From positions 1 through 48,151 of the forward strand of contig JADGBZ010000018.1 in the NCBI GenBank assembly GCA_015231175.1: 48,151 nt of DNA. The letters are read 5' to 3'. Positions within the stretch are counted from its first letter, which is position 1, and each line of letters opens with the position of its first letter. Made by a program: the position numbers and the translations under genes. Below the pieces are notes generated by a model. It made no database searches. It was given only the letters and a program-made list of their open reading frames with translations, and was not told where the DNA came from. Origin of the DNA: Magnetococcales bacterium. GTDB taxonomy: Bacteria; Pseudomonadota; Magnetococcia; Magnetococcales; DC0425bin3. Below, in pieces: positions 23,374-32,099 of the stretch.

Positions 23374-24715
23374 TTTGCAACTCCACGGTTCCCTCGTTGA
23401 TGACTTGATCCAAAACCAGGCATTGACGTCTGGTCATCTCCCGTGCCGTGTAGGGCATGAAGGCTTCCCAATTCGTTTTGACGGGAGATCCTGACATGGA
23501 GGCGTTCAAAAAACGATCCAGAGAAAGTTCCGCTTCGGCAACAAAGTGTTCCATCGGATTGGCGGGGTCAAAACGCACCAAAAACCCGGCCTGGCATTTG
23601 GTCATGATATCCGCCACCATGCTCTCCCTGTGTACCAAACCCAGCAAAGGCCGACGGGCCAAGATCAAAGGATAGACCTTGGACGCCGAATAGAAGGGGT
23701 CGTCAGAACTGATCATCAGGATCCCATGGCTCTCCGTGAGGAGTTGCAGGGCCTCAAAATAGGGAACACGTTGAGGGTACTCGACAACGACATGTTCCAG
23801 ACCGAATTCCGCAGCCACTGGCGCCACGGTTTTGGTGCCTGAAGTGCCGGGAGAGTAACTGGTACCGACAAAATGGAGGCGAACGCGCTCCCAGTGGGAA
23901 GGGTTGCGCTGCCGATTGTTGGCCAGAGCACAAAACAGAAGCCGCAACGCAAACACCATGTCCATGGAGCTGCGTCCCGTGTAAACCCAATGAATCAGAC
24001 CATCACCGGGGTCAAAGAAGCGTTGCGTCACCTGCATGCGGGACAAGAGCTGAAAATCCAGATCTGAAGCACCAAACGGCAGCACCGTGAAACGATCAGC
24101 CCCTAGGCGCGGAAAACGTGCGTTCAAATCGGCAAAATAACCATCCGAGACGCTGATGACGTGCGCCACCGAACCCATCACCCATCGTTCCAAAAGGCCG
24201 AGAAACAGATATTTGAGTGTAAATTTGCACAGTCCACCCGGAATATCCGCAAGTCTGGATTGAAAATGGCGGGCGCCTCGCCATGGGTCATGGATGTCCA
24301 CCACATAGGGCACACCAGTGAGTCGTTGCCAAAGGGGCCCCAGGGTCGTACTAACAAACGCGGTGGTGGAAAAATAGACCACATCAAATTTTTGTTGCCG
24401 CAGCAGGGCCAGCCCCCGCCGATACAAGGCCCAATGGGCCCGCAGCCCCACATCCCTGAAGCCCAGCAGTGCCGCACGTCTCAGAGACAAGGCATCGACC
24501 CTGTGTATGGGAACATCATCAGGAATCGTTTGCAACAAAGCGTCATCCAGGAGGCCATCGCCCGGCTCCACACGCACCGTCAGGACATGAGGCTCCCACC
24601 CAAACTGCTTGAAGTAGGGCAAGGAGATCCGCACCCTGTGCAAATCAGCGGAGTTCAAGGGTGGAAACCGGGGAGAGACCACCAACACCCGACGCAATTC
24701 CGGCAAGATTGTCAT
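23363..24715 (-). CDS. Glycosyltransferase, GT4-like
   Basis: A 450-residue GT-B enzyme. The N-terminal half starts RRVLVVSPRFPPLNSADLHRVRISLPYF and contains YFSTTAFVSTTLGPLWQRLTGVPYVVDIHDPWRG, a segment common in WcaI/FucT-like enzymes. The C-terminal half is less typical: the donor loop reads DPFYSASKVYPLILARRPLLGLVH, so the usual E-x7-E is weak. Two starts are possible. The ATG at 24715 is used here; a GTG at 24733 abuts the previous stop codon. It is the middle gene of the operon. Confidence 0.85.
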   Translation of the reverse strand: MTILPELRRVLVVSPRFPPLNSADLHRVRISLPYFKQFGWEPHVLTVRVEPGDGLLDDALLQTIPDDVPIHRVDALSLRRAALLGFRDVGLRAHWALYRRGLALLRQQKFDVVYFSTTAFVSTTLGPLWQRLTGVPYVVDIHDPWRGARHFQSRLADIPGGLCKFTLKYLFLGLLERWVMGSVAHVISVSDGYFADLNARFPRLGADRFTVLPFGASDLDFQLLSRMQVTQRFFDPGDGLIHWVYTGRSSMDMVFALRLLFCALANNRQRNPSHWERVRLHFVGTSYSPGTSGTKTVAPVAAEFGLEHVVVEYPQRVPYFEALQLLTESHGILMISSDDPFYSASKVYPLILARRPLLGLVHRESMVADIMTKCQAGFLVRFDPANPMEHFVAEAELSLDRFLNASMSGSPVKTNWEAFMPYTAREMTRRQCLVLDQVINEGTVELQSDE

Positions 24716-24733
24716 ACAGTGACTGTTCAACAC

Positions 24734-25789
24734 CTATACGTTCCGCCCTGCCACGGCCACTCTCCGATAGAGCGCCTCATACTGGTCCAGAATGACTGCC
24801 TCGGAAAAAAGCGTTTCTGCCCGTTGACGGCAGTTGTTCCGGTCGACAGCAGCAAGTTTTGCCACTGCCAGGCACCCCTCTTCGACCGAACGGATCAGAA
24901 AACCATCCACGCCTTCACGGACGATCTCCGGCAGTGCGCCGCGGGGTGTGGAGATGACGGGGGTACCACAGGCCAGGGATTCAGCAAAGACAATGCCAAA
25001 AGGTTCATCCCACTCGATAGGGACGACCATGGCCGCAGCCTGACCCAACAAAGCATTTTTTTGCGCATCATTCACCGGCCCAATGTATTCGATCCCATCG
25101 CGCCCCAGGCAGGGCAAAATTTCGCAACGCCAGTAGGCCTCCTCGGGACCGGACTCGGCATGGTTGCCGGCAATGATCAGCCGGCGTCCGGCCTGTTTGG
25201 CTATGGCCATGGCCGTGTGCGCCCCCTTCAAACGTTCCACACGGCTCAGAAACACCAAGGGTGCATGGTCAGGGACATGTTCACGGAAAGTGAAGGTGCC
25301 CAATTCGACAAAATTATGTATGGGCTGCCAAATACCACCGGCACGTTGACCTTTTTGGCAAAGATCGGCACTGCAACAGGTAAATGTCAGCGCCTTGCCC
25401 GCCAGGAGGTGCGCCCAACGGGTGGTGGAAAAGGAGATTGGCCGCTCAAACGTCATGATCATGGGAGGACGACGGAGCAACAAAAAGGGAGACAGGTACA
25501 ATATCCTGGAAAAACTGTGAAGCACCTCGGGCTGAAACAGGCGCACAGCGCGGAAAAGAGCACGAACGTTGTTCAGATGATCCAGACGCCACTGCGACTG
25601 CTGGGGTTGCAGGGTTGGCCAGGGGAAAAAAGCATCGGCGGCGACCGTCGACTCCGGATGAGCCACCAAACCCACACCATGCCCCTTGCGGCGCAAACCG
25701 GCAACCAACGCGTCAATAACCCTCTCGATACCCCCATACAAGAGCGGCGGCACCGGCAGGAATGGATCGGCTGTCAACAGGATTCGCAT
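24734..25789 (-). CDS. Glycosyltransferase family 4
   Basis: A 351-residue GT4 enzyme. The N-terminus MRILLTADPFLPVPPLLYGGIERVIDALVAGLRRKGH has the glycine-rich acceptor loop. The C-terminal half includes FLSRVERLKGAHTAMAIAK and the intact E-x7-E motif in EWDEPFGIVFAESLACGTPVISTPRGALPEIV. It is the first gene of the minus-strand operon, with the next gene starting at or a few bases after its stop. Upstream it is divergent from the methyltransferase at 25920, leaving a 130-base shared promoter region. A TTG at 25798 could also start translation. Confidence 0.93.
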   Translation of the reverse strand: MRILLTADPFLPVPPLLYGGIERVIDALVAGLRRKGHGVGLVAHPESTVAADAFFPWPTLQPQQSQWRLDHLNNVRALFRAVRLFQPEVLHSFSRILYLSPFLLLRRPPMIMTFERPISFSTTRWAHLLAGKALTFTCCSADLCQKGQRAGGIWQPIHNFVELGTFTFREHVPDHAPLVFLSRVERLKGAHTAMAIAKQAGRRLIIAGNHAESGPEEAYWRCEILPCLGRDGIEYIGPVNDAQKNALLGQAAAMVVPIEWDEPFGIVFAESLACGTPVISTPRGALPEIVREGVDGFLIRSVEEGCLAVAKLAAVDRNNCRQRAETLFSEAVILDQYEALYRRVAVAGRNV

Positions 25790-25919
25790 GGCACCCAACT
25801 CTCAACCACACCCGTCTGGGAAAAAATAGTGAATGACCGGACCAAAAACCAATGAAAGCGTGTTTCAATCATGCTATAGACGCAGGAGGAATCGTGGCCG
25901 TGACAGGGATCTTCTCCAA

Positions 25920-26687
25920 ATGACCATCAAACACAAAATCTACAAAACACTTCAGCCTTTACTTCCCGTCAATCAACGCACTTTCAGCATACTCCGATTT
26001 GAAGGAGGATGCCTGGTTCAGCGGTTTAAAAACATGATCAATCCTTCCTATCACTGGAAGGTGTTTTCCTATAAGAGACGACAGGGACAGCTGCTTAACA
26101 TCGGCACCGGGGGAAGAGGTCATTCAGGCTGGATTAACGTGGATGCCCGTACAACATGCGAGGATGTTCATCTGGCTCTTGACATTCGCCGCAAGCTTCC
26201 TTTTAAAACAGGACAGATCTCCGGTATTTTCGCCGAGCATGTGTTGGAGCATCTGGATCAGCGCGAAGACATGCCAAAAACTCTCTCGGAATGTTACCGC
26301 ATCCTGTGTCCTGGTGGCGTCATGCGGATCATTGTACCTGACACAGAGCGATTTTTGCGCGCTTACGTCCTCGAAGATCCGGTTCTCTGGGACCAACTGG
26401 GATGGGCCAGGCTCCCGGAGGATATGCCGACCCCCATGCACATGATCAACCACATTTTCCATCAAAACGGCGAACACCTCTTCGGCTATGATTTCGCAAG
26501 CCTGCAACTGGTTCTGCGCCAAGCCGGGTTCGCATCCATTACGCGACAATCCTTTGGCTCCTCACTTGACCCGCGCCTGGCCATCGACCGGTCCGAGCAC
26601 CGGGCATACTCCCTTTATGTGGACGCCCGCAAACCCGCGTTGGCTCAAAAGACCGGAGATGCGGACCGGTCCCTCCCTGCCTCGTGA
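25920..26687 (+). CDS. Class I SAM-dependent methyltransferase
   Basis: A 255-residue methyltransferase of the type 11 group. The SAM-binding loop is LLNIGTGGRGHSGWINVDAR (about 60-80), somewhat unlike the usual GxGxG. It is followed by an acidic IFAEHVLEHLDQREDMPKTLSECYRILCPGGVMRIIVPD block (motifs II-III) that is diagnostic. The His/Glu-rich HMINHIFHQNGEHLFGYDF segment is common in glycan-locus methyltransferases of this kind. An AGGGA ribosome site lies about 10 bases before the ATG. It probably methylates a sugar or a glycan end. A hairpin lies over its stop codon. Confidence 0.88.
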   Translation: MTIKHKIYKTLQPLLPVNQRTFSILRFEGGCLVQRFKNMINPSYHWKVFSYKRRQGQLLNIGTGGRGHSGWINVDARTTCEDVHLALDIRRKLPFKTGQISGIFAEHVLEHLDQREDMPKTLSECYRILCPGGVMRIIVPDTERFLRAYVLEDPVLWDQLGWARLPEDMPTPMHMINHIFHQNGEHLFGYDFASLQLVLRQAGFASITRQSFGSSLDPRLAIDRSEHRAYSLYVDARKPALAQKTGDADRSLPAS

Positions 26688-26778
26688 TTTGACGCGAGGC
26701 AGGGAACCCTCCGGCAGCCCCAGAAAAAGACGGCGGGGGGCAGGGCGTGGAGACAACCCAACCGGGCCGTCTCCACGC
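26674..26778 (+). terminator. Two hairpins after the methyltransferase gene
   Basis: TCCCTGCCTCG (26674-26684) pairs with CGAGGCAGGGA (26695-26705) around the stop codon. A second perfect stem, GCGTGGAGAC (26745-26754) with GTCTCCACGC (26769-26778), follows. Neither has a clear T-run. They lie between convergent genes and probably end transcription from one or both sides. Confidence 0.5.
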
Positions 26779-26814
26779 ATCCGAACCGGAGTCTCCCGGT
26801 CCGTCAACACGAGT

Positions 26815-27078
26815 TCATGACAAGGGGGGAGCGGCAACCTTTTTTGATTTTGCCTTGTTTTTCTTCTGATATTTCTTTTTTGAATGTTTCTTGACTTTAT
26901 TGAGGGCGTATTTTTTCTTCTTCGTTTGTTGTTGAAGATCGGTTTGGCTGCCATAGCCTGAATCATAGGCGGGGACACCCTCGTCCACGGCCAATGCCGG
27001 TGACGCTGACAAACCAAGGAAAACCGCCGCAACCACAGCGGCAACAATCAACCGGGGAACAGATTGGAACCTGCGCAT
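26815..27078 (-). CDS. Small exported lysine-rich protein
   Basis: An 87-residue protein. Residues 1-30 are a clear signal peptide (basic start, LIVAAVVAAVFLGL core, cleavage after ASPALA). The mature part is about 57 residues, begins with a short acidic, Gly/Tyr-containing stretch and then becomes extremely basic, with Lys in runs (TKKKKYAL, KKHSKKKYQKKNKAKSKK). There are no Cys residues. AGGAGGT lies directly before a double ATG (27081 and 27078); the second has the better spacing. I recognise no family. Such a polycation in the periplasm or outside could bind LPS, acidic glycan or nucleic acid. It lies alone inside the glycan locus. Confidence 0.8.
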   Translation of the reverse strand: MRRFQSVPRLIVAAVVAAVFLGLSASPALAVDEGVPAYDSGYGSQTDLQQQTKKKKYALNKVKKHSKKKYQKKNKAKSKKVAAPPLS

Positions 27079-27296
27079 CATACCTCCTGACAAATATCGA
27101 ATGGACCTTGACCGTTTGTTGTCGCACCGAGAAGCCCTCATTTTCCAACACCATTTTTTCCTGCGGAGAGTGAGAGGCCCCCAATCGAAACAAAAAATTA
27201 TCGATGCGGACTGGAAAATTGAACATTTGGCCGTCACAATACACCAAAGAACAGACCCCCGTGAAGGCTGGATGAAGCAGTCAGGAGAAATATCAG

Positions 27297-28475
27297 ATGA
27301 CGGACCATCAGGAGAGCTTTCGAGTCCTCATGGACATCACACGGCGTCCAGCGATTTCCTTTGCCAAAGGTGATGGCGATTGGCTGATGGACCAGGGGGG
27401 AAACCGCTACCTGGATTTTATTCAAGGGTGGGCGGTCAATGCACTGGGACACTGTCCAACTCCTGTTGTCAACGCCATCCATCGGCAGGCTGCCACCCTG
27501 ATCAATTGCAGCCCAGCCTACTTCAATGAATCGGCCTTGGCCTTGGCCGGCCTTCTGGTCGCCCACAGCTGCTTTGACCGGGTGTTTTTTTGCAACAGTG
27601 GCGCCGAGGCCAATGAAGGCGCCATCAAACTGGCCCGCAAGTGGGGCGGGTTGCACCGGGACGGGGCCTTCGAAATCATCACTTTCGACCATGCCTTTCA
27701 TGGCCGGACTCTGGCCACCATGTCCGCTTCCGGCAAGCCCCATTGGCAAAAGCTGTTTGAACCCAAGGTCGCCGGTTTTCACAAGGTTCCCTTGAACGAC
27801 CTTGACGCCGTGCGCCAAGCCTGCTCCGCCAAAACGGTTGCCATCATGCTGGAGCCAATCCAGGGGGAGGCCGGCGTTTTTCCGGCCACGGATGACTTCA
27901 TGCGTGAGCTGCGTGCGTTCACGCGCCAGGAAAAACTCCTTCTGATCGTCGATGAGATCCAAACCGGCATGGGTCGAACCGGGCGTTTGTTCGCTTACGA
28001 ACATGCCGGCATCGAACCGGACATCATGACCCTCGGCAAAGGGATGGGAGGAGGCGTGCCTCTGGCTGCCCTGCTGTGCCGGGAAGATATCGCATGTTTC
28101 GAACACGGCGACCAGGGGGGAACCTTCAACGGTAACTCCCTGATGACAGCCGCAGGCTTGGCGATCCTGGAAGAACTCCTCAAACCAGGTTTTCTGGAAC
28201 AAGTCGATGCCCAGGGATCATACCTGCGCCAAGCCCTGGAAAAGATAGCCAAGGAGCATGACCTGGGGTCCGTTCGCGGGCGAGGATTGCTGTTGGCCCT
28301 GGATTTGAAAAAACCCATAGGCGCCCAGATCGCCGAGATGGCATTGGCACGAAACCTGCTTTTAAACTCACCCCAGCCGGATTCGTTGCGCTTTATGCCA
28401 GCCCTGAACGTGAGCCGGGATTCCATCGACCAGATGGTCACCATCCTGGCGGCCATCCTGGTGGAGCTGCTTTGA
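27297..28475 (+). CDS. argD: Acetylornithine aminotransferase (class III, PLP)
   Basis: A 392-residue class III aminotransferase, as long as ArgD. It interconverts N-acetylglutamate-semialdehyde and N-acetylornithine in arginine synthesis. Signatures in order: the [19 protein letters not shown] phosphate loop, the [13 protein letters not shown] segment, [15 protein letters not shown] with the PLP-ring Asp, the Schiff-base Lys in [14 protein letters not shown], and [17 protein letters not shown] lies 9 bases before the ATG. It is 31 bases ahead of the SxtJ-like gene, so it probably leads the carbamoyltransferase operon. A side role in amino-sugar synthesis is possible but the motifs favour ArgD. 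Confidence 0.88.
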   Translation: MTDHQESFRVLMDITRRPAISFAKGDGDWLMDQGGNRYLDFIQGWAVNALGHCPTPVVNAIHRQAATLINCSPAYFNESALALAGLLVAHSCFDRVFFCNSGAEANEGAIKLARKWGGLHRDGAFEIITFDHAFHGRTLATMSASGKPHWQKLFEPKVAGFHKVPLNDLDAVRQACSAKTVAIMLEPIQGEAGVFPATDDFMRELRAFTRQEKLLLIVDEIQTGMGRTGRLFAYEHAGIEPDIMTLGKGMGGGVPLAALLCREDIACFEHGDQGGTFNGNSLMTAAGLAILEELLKPGFLEQVDAQGSYLRQALEKIAKEHDLGSVRGRGLLLALDLKKPIGAQIAEMALARNLLLNSPQPDSLRFMPALNVSRDSIDQMVTILAAILVELL

Positions 28476-28506
28476 CCAACAATGTGACATGGTGCGGAAT
28501 GATACG

Positions 28507-28905
28507 ATGAGTTTTTCTGAAAAAACCAGCTCCGACAGAGCCTTCGGTCTCGTCTTTGCGGTCATTTTTGGTTGCGTGGGCCTCATCCCTGTTTTGCGTG
28601 GGGCTCCGCCGAGAGTGTTGCTGTTGGTTATTGCCGGGATCCTTCTGACCGTTGCCCTTGCGGTTCCTGCCCTCCTGCACCCCTTCAACAGGCTCTGGCT
28701 GGCCTTTGGCGATCTGTTGCACCATGTCATGAACCCAATAATCATGGGCGTTGTTTTTTTTGTGGTCATCACCCCTATCAGTCTGCTCATGCGTCTTTTT
28801 GGCAAAGATACCCTGCGACTCCGAACCGACGCGAAAGCCACGAGCTACTGGATAATCCGTACCCCACCTGGCCCTGAGCCGGAGAGCTGTAAGAATCAAT
28901 TTTGA
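28507..28905 (+). CDS. SxtJ-like small membrane protein
   Basis: A 132-residue membrane protein with three hydrophobic segments (roughly 15-30, 38-57 and 75-98) and a conserved-looking ALLHPFNRLWLAFGDLLHHVMNPIIMGVVFF stretch. This matches the SxtJ family, named from saxitoxin clusters and found widely beside carbamoyltransferases and DUF5989 proteins. Its exact role is unknown; a membrane partner for the carbamoyltransferase is usually assumed. I use the ATG at 28507, since homologues begin near here; ATG 28489 is also in frame. It is followed after 41 bases by the DUF5989 gene. Confidence 0.82.
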   Translation: MSFSEKTSSDRAFGLVFAVIFGCVGLIPVLRGAPPRVLLLVIAGILLTVALAVPALLHPFNRLWLAFGDLLHHVMNPIIMGVVFFVVITPISLLMRLFGKDTLRLRTDAKATSYWIIRTPPGPEPESCKNQF

Positions 28906-28946
28906 GTCTTGGGCTGCTGCCAGACCTGAATGCCGGAGGTTTCGAC

Positions 28947-29096
28947 ATGTCTTTTTTTTCGGAGTTTTGGTCTTTTCTGCGGGTCAGAAAAAAATTTTGG
29001 CTCCTGCCGGTGATCGTGTTGATGGGGCTTTTTGGTGCGCTCCTGACTTTCAGCCAGGGGTCGGTGTTGGCTCCTTTCATCTACACCCTGTATTGA
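28947..29096 (+). CDS. DUF5989-like small membrane protein
   Basis: A 49-residue protein with an amphipathic start (FFSEFWSFLRVRKKFWLLP) and one membrane helix, ending in QGSVLAPFIYTLY. This is the compact DUF5989/SxtK-type protein that sits between SxtJ and a carbamoyltransferase in many glycan clusters. The ATG at 28947 has GGAGG 7 bases upstream, while the longer upstream frame does not. It may recruit the carbamoyltransferase to the membrane; this is an inference from gene order. Confidence 0.85.
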   Translation: MSFFSEFWSFLRVRKKFWLLPVIVLMGLFGALLTFSQGSVLAPFIYTLY

Positions 29097-29136
29097 CCCC
29101 GGGGCAGGGTGGCAGCCCGGTCATTCTGGAAAAAAA

Positions 29137-30972
29137 ATGCGCATACTTGGCATCTCTGCGTTTTACCACGACAGCGCCGCCGCTCTGGTGCGCGACGGGA
29201 CGATTGTCGCTGCCGCCCAGGAGGAGCGTTTCACCCGTAAAAAACACGACCCCAATTTTCCCCGCCATGCCATTCAATTCTGCCTGGACCGGGAAGGGAT
29301 CACCCTGGGTGATCTCGACTTTGTGGCATTCTATGACAAGCCCTTCCTTAAATTTGAGCGCCTGCTGGAAACCTACCTGACCTTTGCCCCCAGAGGGTTC
29401 AAATCCTTCCTGGCATCCATGCCGGTTTGGATCAAGGAAAAACTTTTCCAAAAGAAGCTGTTGGGTGACCTGCTCACCGGATTGGGCAATCAGGCCTTTC
29501 CTTTGGAGCGGCTGTTGTTCCTGGAGCACCACCAAAGCCATGCAGCCAGTGCCTTTTATCCCTCTCCCTTTCAGTCGGCTCTGGTATTGACCCTGGATGG
29601 CGTCGGCGAATGGACCACCACCTCTGCGGCCATCGGCGACGGCAACCGTCTGGAGCTGTTCAAGGAGATCCATTTTCCCCACTCTCTCGGTCTCCTCTAC
29701 TCGGCGTTCACCTACTATACGGGTTTTCGTGTCAACTCCGGGGAGTACAAGGTCATGGGGCTGGCTCCGTATGGGGTACCCCGTTTTGCCGGACAAATTT
29801 TTGAACACCTCATCGACTTGAAGGCCGATGGTTCGTTCCGACTGAACCTCGACTATTTTGATTATTGCACCGGCTTGACCATGACCAATGACAGGTTCGC
29901 CAAGCTGTTTGGCGGCCCCCCCCGGGGTCCGGAAGATCCTCTTGAGCAACGTCACATGGATTTGGCCACGTCGGTCCAGGTGGTGGTTGAGGAGGCCATG
30001 TTGCGCTTGACCCGGGCCTTGGGTCAGGAGACCGGCAAGAGAAATCTTTGTCTGGCAGGAGGGGTGGCCCTGAATTGTGTCGCCAACGGCAAGGTCTTAC
30101 GGGATGGCCACTTTGACCGCATCTGGATCCAGCCCGCATCGGGTGATGCCGGGGGTGCCCTTGGGGCCGCGTTGGGAGCCTATTACTGGTTTCAGAACAA
30201 ACCCCGTCACCCGTCAGGCGAAGCGGATGCCATGCAGGGAAGTTATCTGGGGCCGGATTTTTCCCAGGATGACATCGAACAGCGCCTGCGTGCCGAGGGG
30301 GCGGTCTTTACGACCCTGACGGATGACTCCCTCCTGGAAGCCAGCGTCACCGCCCTGGAGGCAGGCAAGGCTCTGGGTTGGTTCCAGGGACGCATGGAGT
30401 TTGGTCCACGCGCCTTGGGCAACCGTTCCATCCTGGGAGACCCCCGCTCTCCGACCATGCAGACAACGTTGAACCTTAAAGTCAAATTCCGCGAGTCGTT
30501 TCGGCCATTCGCCCCTTCTGTTTTGCGGGAAGATGTAGCCGAATGGTTCAACCTGAATGGGGACAGTCCCTACATGCTGTTGGTGGACGACGTTACGGCA
30601 AGCCGGCGGCTCCCCCACTCCGAAGCAGCCGACAGACTGTTTGGCATCGAAAAACTCAAACTGCCGCGATCTACAATTCCGGCTGTCACCCATGTCGATT
30701 ACTCGGCCCGCATCCAGACCGTCCACAAAGAGACCAACCCTCGTTACCATGCCCTTTTGACACGTTTCAAAGCCAGAACCGGATGTCCGCTTCTGGTCAA
30801 CACGAGTTTCAACGTCCGTGGCGAGCCGATCGTCTGCACACCCGAGGAGGCCTTTCAAAGATTCATGCGCACCCATATCGAAGCCCTGGTCGTGGGCAAC
30901 TGTTTCCTGCGCAAGGAAGACCAGAAGCCATCCTCCGTGGCGCCCATCCAGGAAAACTTCGCCCCGGATTGA
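29137..30972 (+). CDS. Carbamoyltransferase, NodU/CmcH family
   Basis: A 611-residue enzyme that uses carbamoyl phosphate and ATP to O-carbamoylate a hydroxyl, here probably of a sugar. The N-terminal ASKHA-fold part begins MRILGISAFYHDSAAALV with EERFTRKKHDPNFP and the metal-binding EHHQSHAASAFYPS. The middle has LAGGVALNCVANG and SGDAGGALGAALGAYY. The C-terminal Kae1-like half has GRMEFGPRALGNRSILGDPR, KFRESFRPFAPSVL and PLLVNTSFNVRGEPIVCTPEEA. All key motifs are present at normal length. It is the third member of the SxtJ-DUF5989-carbamoyltransferase trio, 40 bases after the second. Confidence 0.96.
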   Translation: MRILGISAFYHDSAAALVRDGTIVAAAQEERFTRKKHDPNFPRHAIQFCLDREGITLGDLDFVAFYDKPFLKFERLLETYLTFAPRGFKSFLASMPVWIKEKLFQKKLLGDLLTGLGNQAFPLERLLFLEHHQSHAASAFYPSPFQSALVLTLDGVGEWTTTSAAIGDGNRLELFKEIHFPHSLGLLYSAFTYYTGFRVNSGEYKVMGLAPYGVPRFAGQIFEHLIDLKADGSFRLNLDYFDYCTGLTMTNDRFAKLFGGPPRGPEDPLEQRHMDLATSVQVVVEEAMLRLTRALGQETGKRNLCLAGGVALNCVANGKVLRDGHFDRIWIQPASGDAGGALGAALGAYYWFQNKPRHPSGEADAMQGSYLGPDFSQDDIEQRLRAEGAVFTTLTDDSLLEASVTALEAGKALGWFQGRMEFGPRALGNRSILGDPRSPTMQTTLNLKVKFRESFRPFAPSVLREDVAEWFNLNGDSPYMLLVDDVTASRRLPHSEAADRLFGIEKLKLPRSTIPAVTHVDYSARIQTVHKETNPRYHALLTRFKARTGCPLLVNTSFNVRGEPIVCTPEEAFQRFMRTHIEALVVGNCFLRKEDQKPSSVAPIQENFAPD

Positions 30973-30996
30973 GTACCCTGTCCTTACCCCACAAAG

Positions 30997-31043
30997 GGTA
31001 CTGAATAGTTGCCAATCGTTTTTTTGGGTGGGTACTGAACAGA
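30997..31043 (+). repeat. Short intergenic repeat, copy 2, with an internal direct repeat
   Basis: The block at 31014-31043 (AATCG, T-run, GGGTGGGTACTGAACAGA) is the partner of 19007-19035. Here GGGTACTGAA(T/C)AG itself occurs twice, at about 30997 and 31030. The element lies just before a glycosyltransferase gene, as does copy 1. Confidence 0.65.
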
Positions 31044-31078
31044 TACCGTGCAGGTGATGGCGACACCAGGGATATGTG

Positions 31079-32065
31079 ATGATGAGCAGAATCTGTCTCT
31101 ACTACATCGTCGAACCGGAAAAAGATCGCTGGTTCCGTGGAGATCACCACATTCGGCCCAAAATTCGACGCTTGTTACGCGGCCCCACGCCTCCAACCGG
31201 TCCAGGGCAGGTTTTTGCCAATCTGTGCCGGGGTCTGGATCACCTGCGGGTGCCGTATTGCGTCAACCTTCCTTTTGGCGACCTTGAACAAGGGGATCGG
31301 ATTGGAGTTCTTGGCCTGGGACTGAACTGTCTGAATGGATACAACCACCCCTTTCCCATTGTGGCTGGCATCAGCCTCATGAGCCACCCCAGCCAGTGGC
31401 CAACGTTGTGCGACGATTATCCAGTCGTTCGTTATTTACAGCACTCCTCCTGGTCCAACGATCTTTACAAGCCCTATTTTGGTGATCGTTGCGCCCTTTG
31501 GCCAGCCGGTATCGACACTCACTACTGGCAACCAACCCATGACAAAATCCCGAAAGACTACGACTTTTTGATTTACAATAAAATAAGTTGGTGCAGAGAG
31601 GAGAGGCGCATTGAACTGATTGATCCGATTCGTCATATTTTACACAAGCGCGGTCTTCGGTCGATGGAAATCCGCTATGGATCCTATCGACCTGACATGT
31701 ATCGGCAGGCCCTGGCGCGTTGTCGCGCCATGATTTTTCTTTCCGAGAGCGAGAGCCAGGGGATTGCCTACCAGGAGGCCCTGGCTTCAGGCGTGCCAGT
31801 TCTGGCATGGGATCCGGGAGAGTGCCGTGATCCCAGCCGCTTTCAATGGGGTGTTCCTCATATACCTGCCTCCTCGGTCCCCTTCTTCGACGAGCGGTGC
31901 GGTATGCGTTTTGTGCATTCCGGGGTTTTTCCGGAGGTTCTGGACCATTTCATGGATCATTTGCACACCCATCGTTTTGCGCCCAGAGACTATATCCTGG
32001 AAAACCTGACCCTGGAGCTTTCCACTCGCCAATTTTTACATTACCTGGAAGAGGCCCATGCATAA
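31079..32065 (+). CDS. Glycosyltransferase-like protein (GT-B)
   Basis: A 328-residue protein. The N-terminal half is unusual for GT4, but the C-terminal half has the donor-site region MIFLSESESQGIAYQEALASGVPVLAWDPGECRDP, with the E-x7-E spacing of family 4. A middle LQHSSWSNDLYKPYFGDRCALWPAGIDTHYW segment looks like the domain linker with a GIDTxxW turn common in GT-B enzymes. ATG starts at 31079 and 31082 follow AGGGA by 7-10 bases; a GTG at 31076 is also in frame. It continues the carbamoyltransferase operon direction and is followed closely by the radical SAM gene. Confidence 0.8.
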   Translation: MMSRICLYYIVEPEKDRWFRGDHHIRPKIRRLLRGPTPPTGPGQVFANLCRGLDHLRVPYCVNLPFGDLEQGDRIGVLGLGLNCLNGYNHPFPIVAGISLMSHPSQWPTLCDDYPVVRYLQHSSWSNDLYKPYFGDRCALWPAGIDTHYWQPTHDKIPKDYDFLIYNKISWCREERRIELIDPIRHILHKRGLRSMEIRYGSYRPDMYRQALARCRAMIFLSESESQGIAYQEALASGVPVLAWDPGECRDPSRFQWGVPHIPASSVPFFDERCGMRFVHSGVFPEVLDHFMDHLHTHRFAPRDYILENLTLELSTRQFLHYLEEAHA

Positions 32066-32099
32066 AAACGGCAATCCGTCGTTGGAAGGGATGGCAGGC

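Noticed and set aside
24161-25855. 564-codon plus-strand frame
   Set aside because: Antisense to two overlapping glycosyltransferase genes with clear motifs. Rich in His, Gln and Pro as expected of a shadow.
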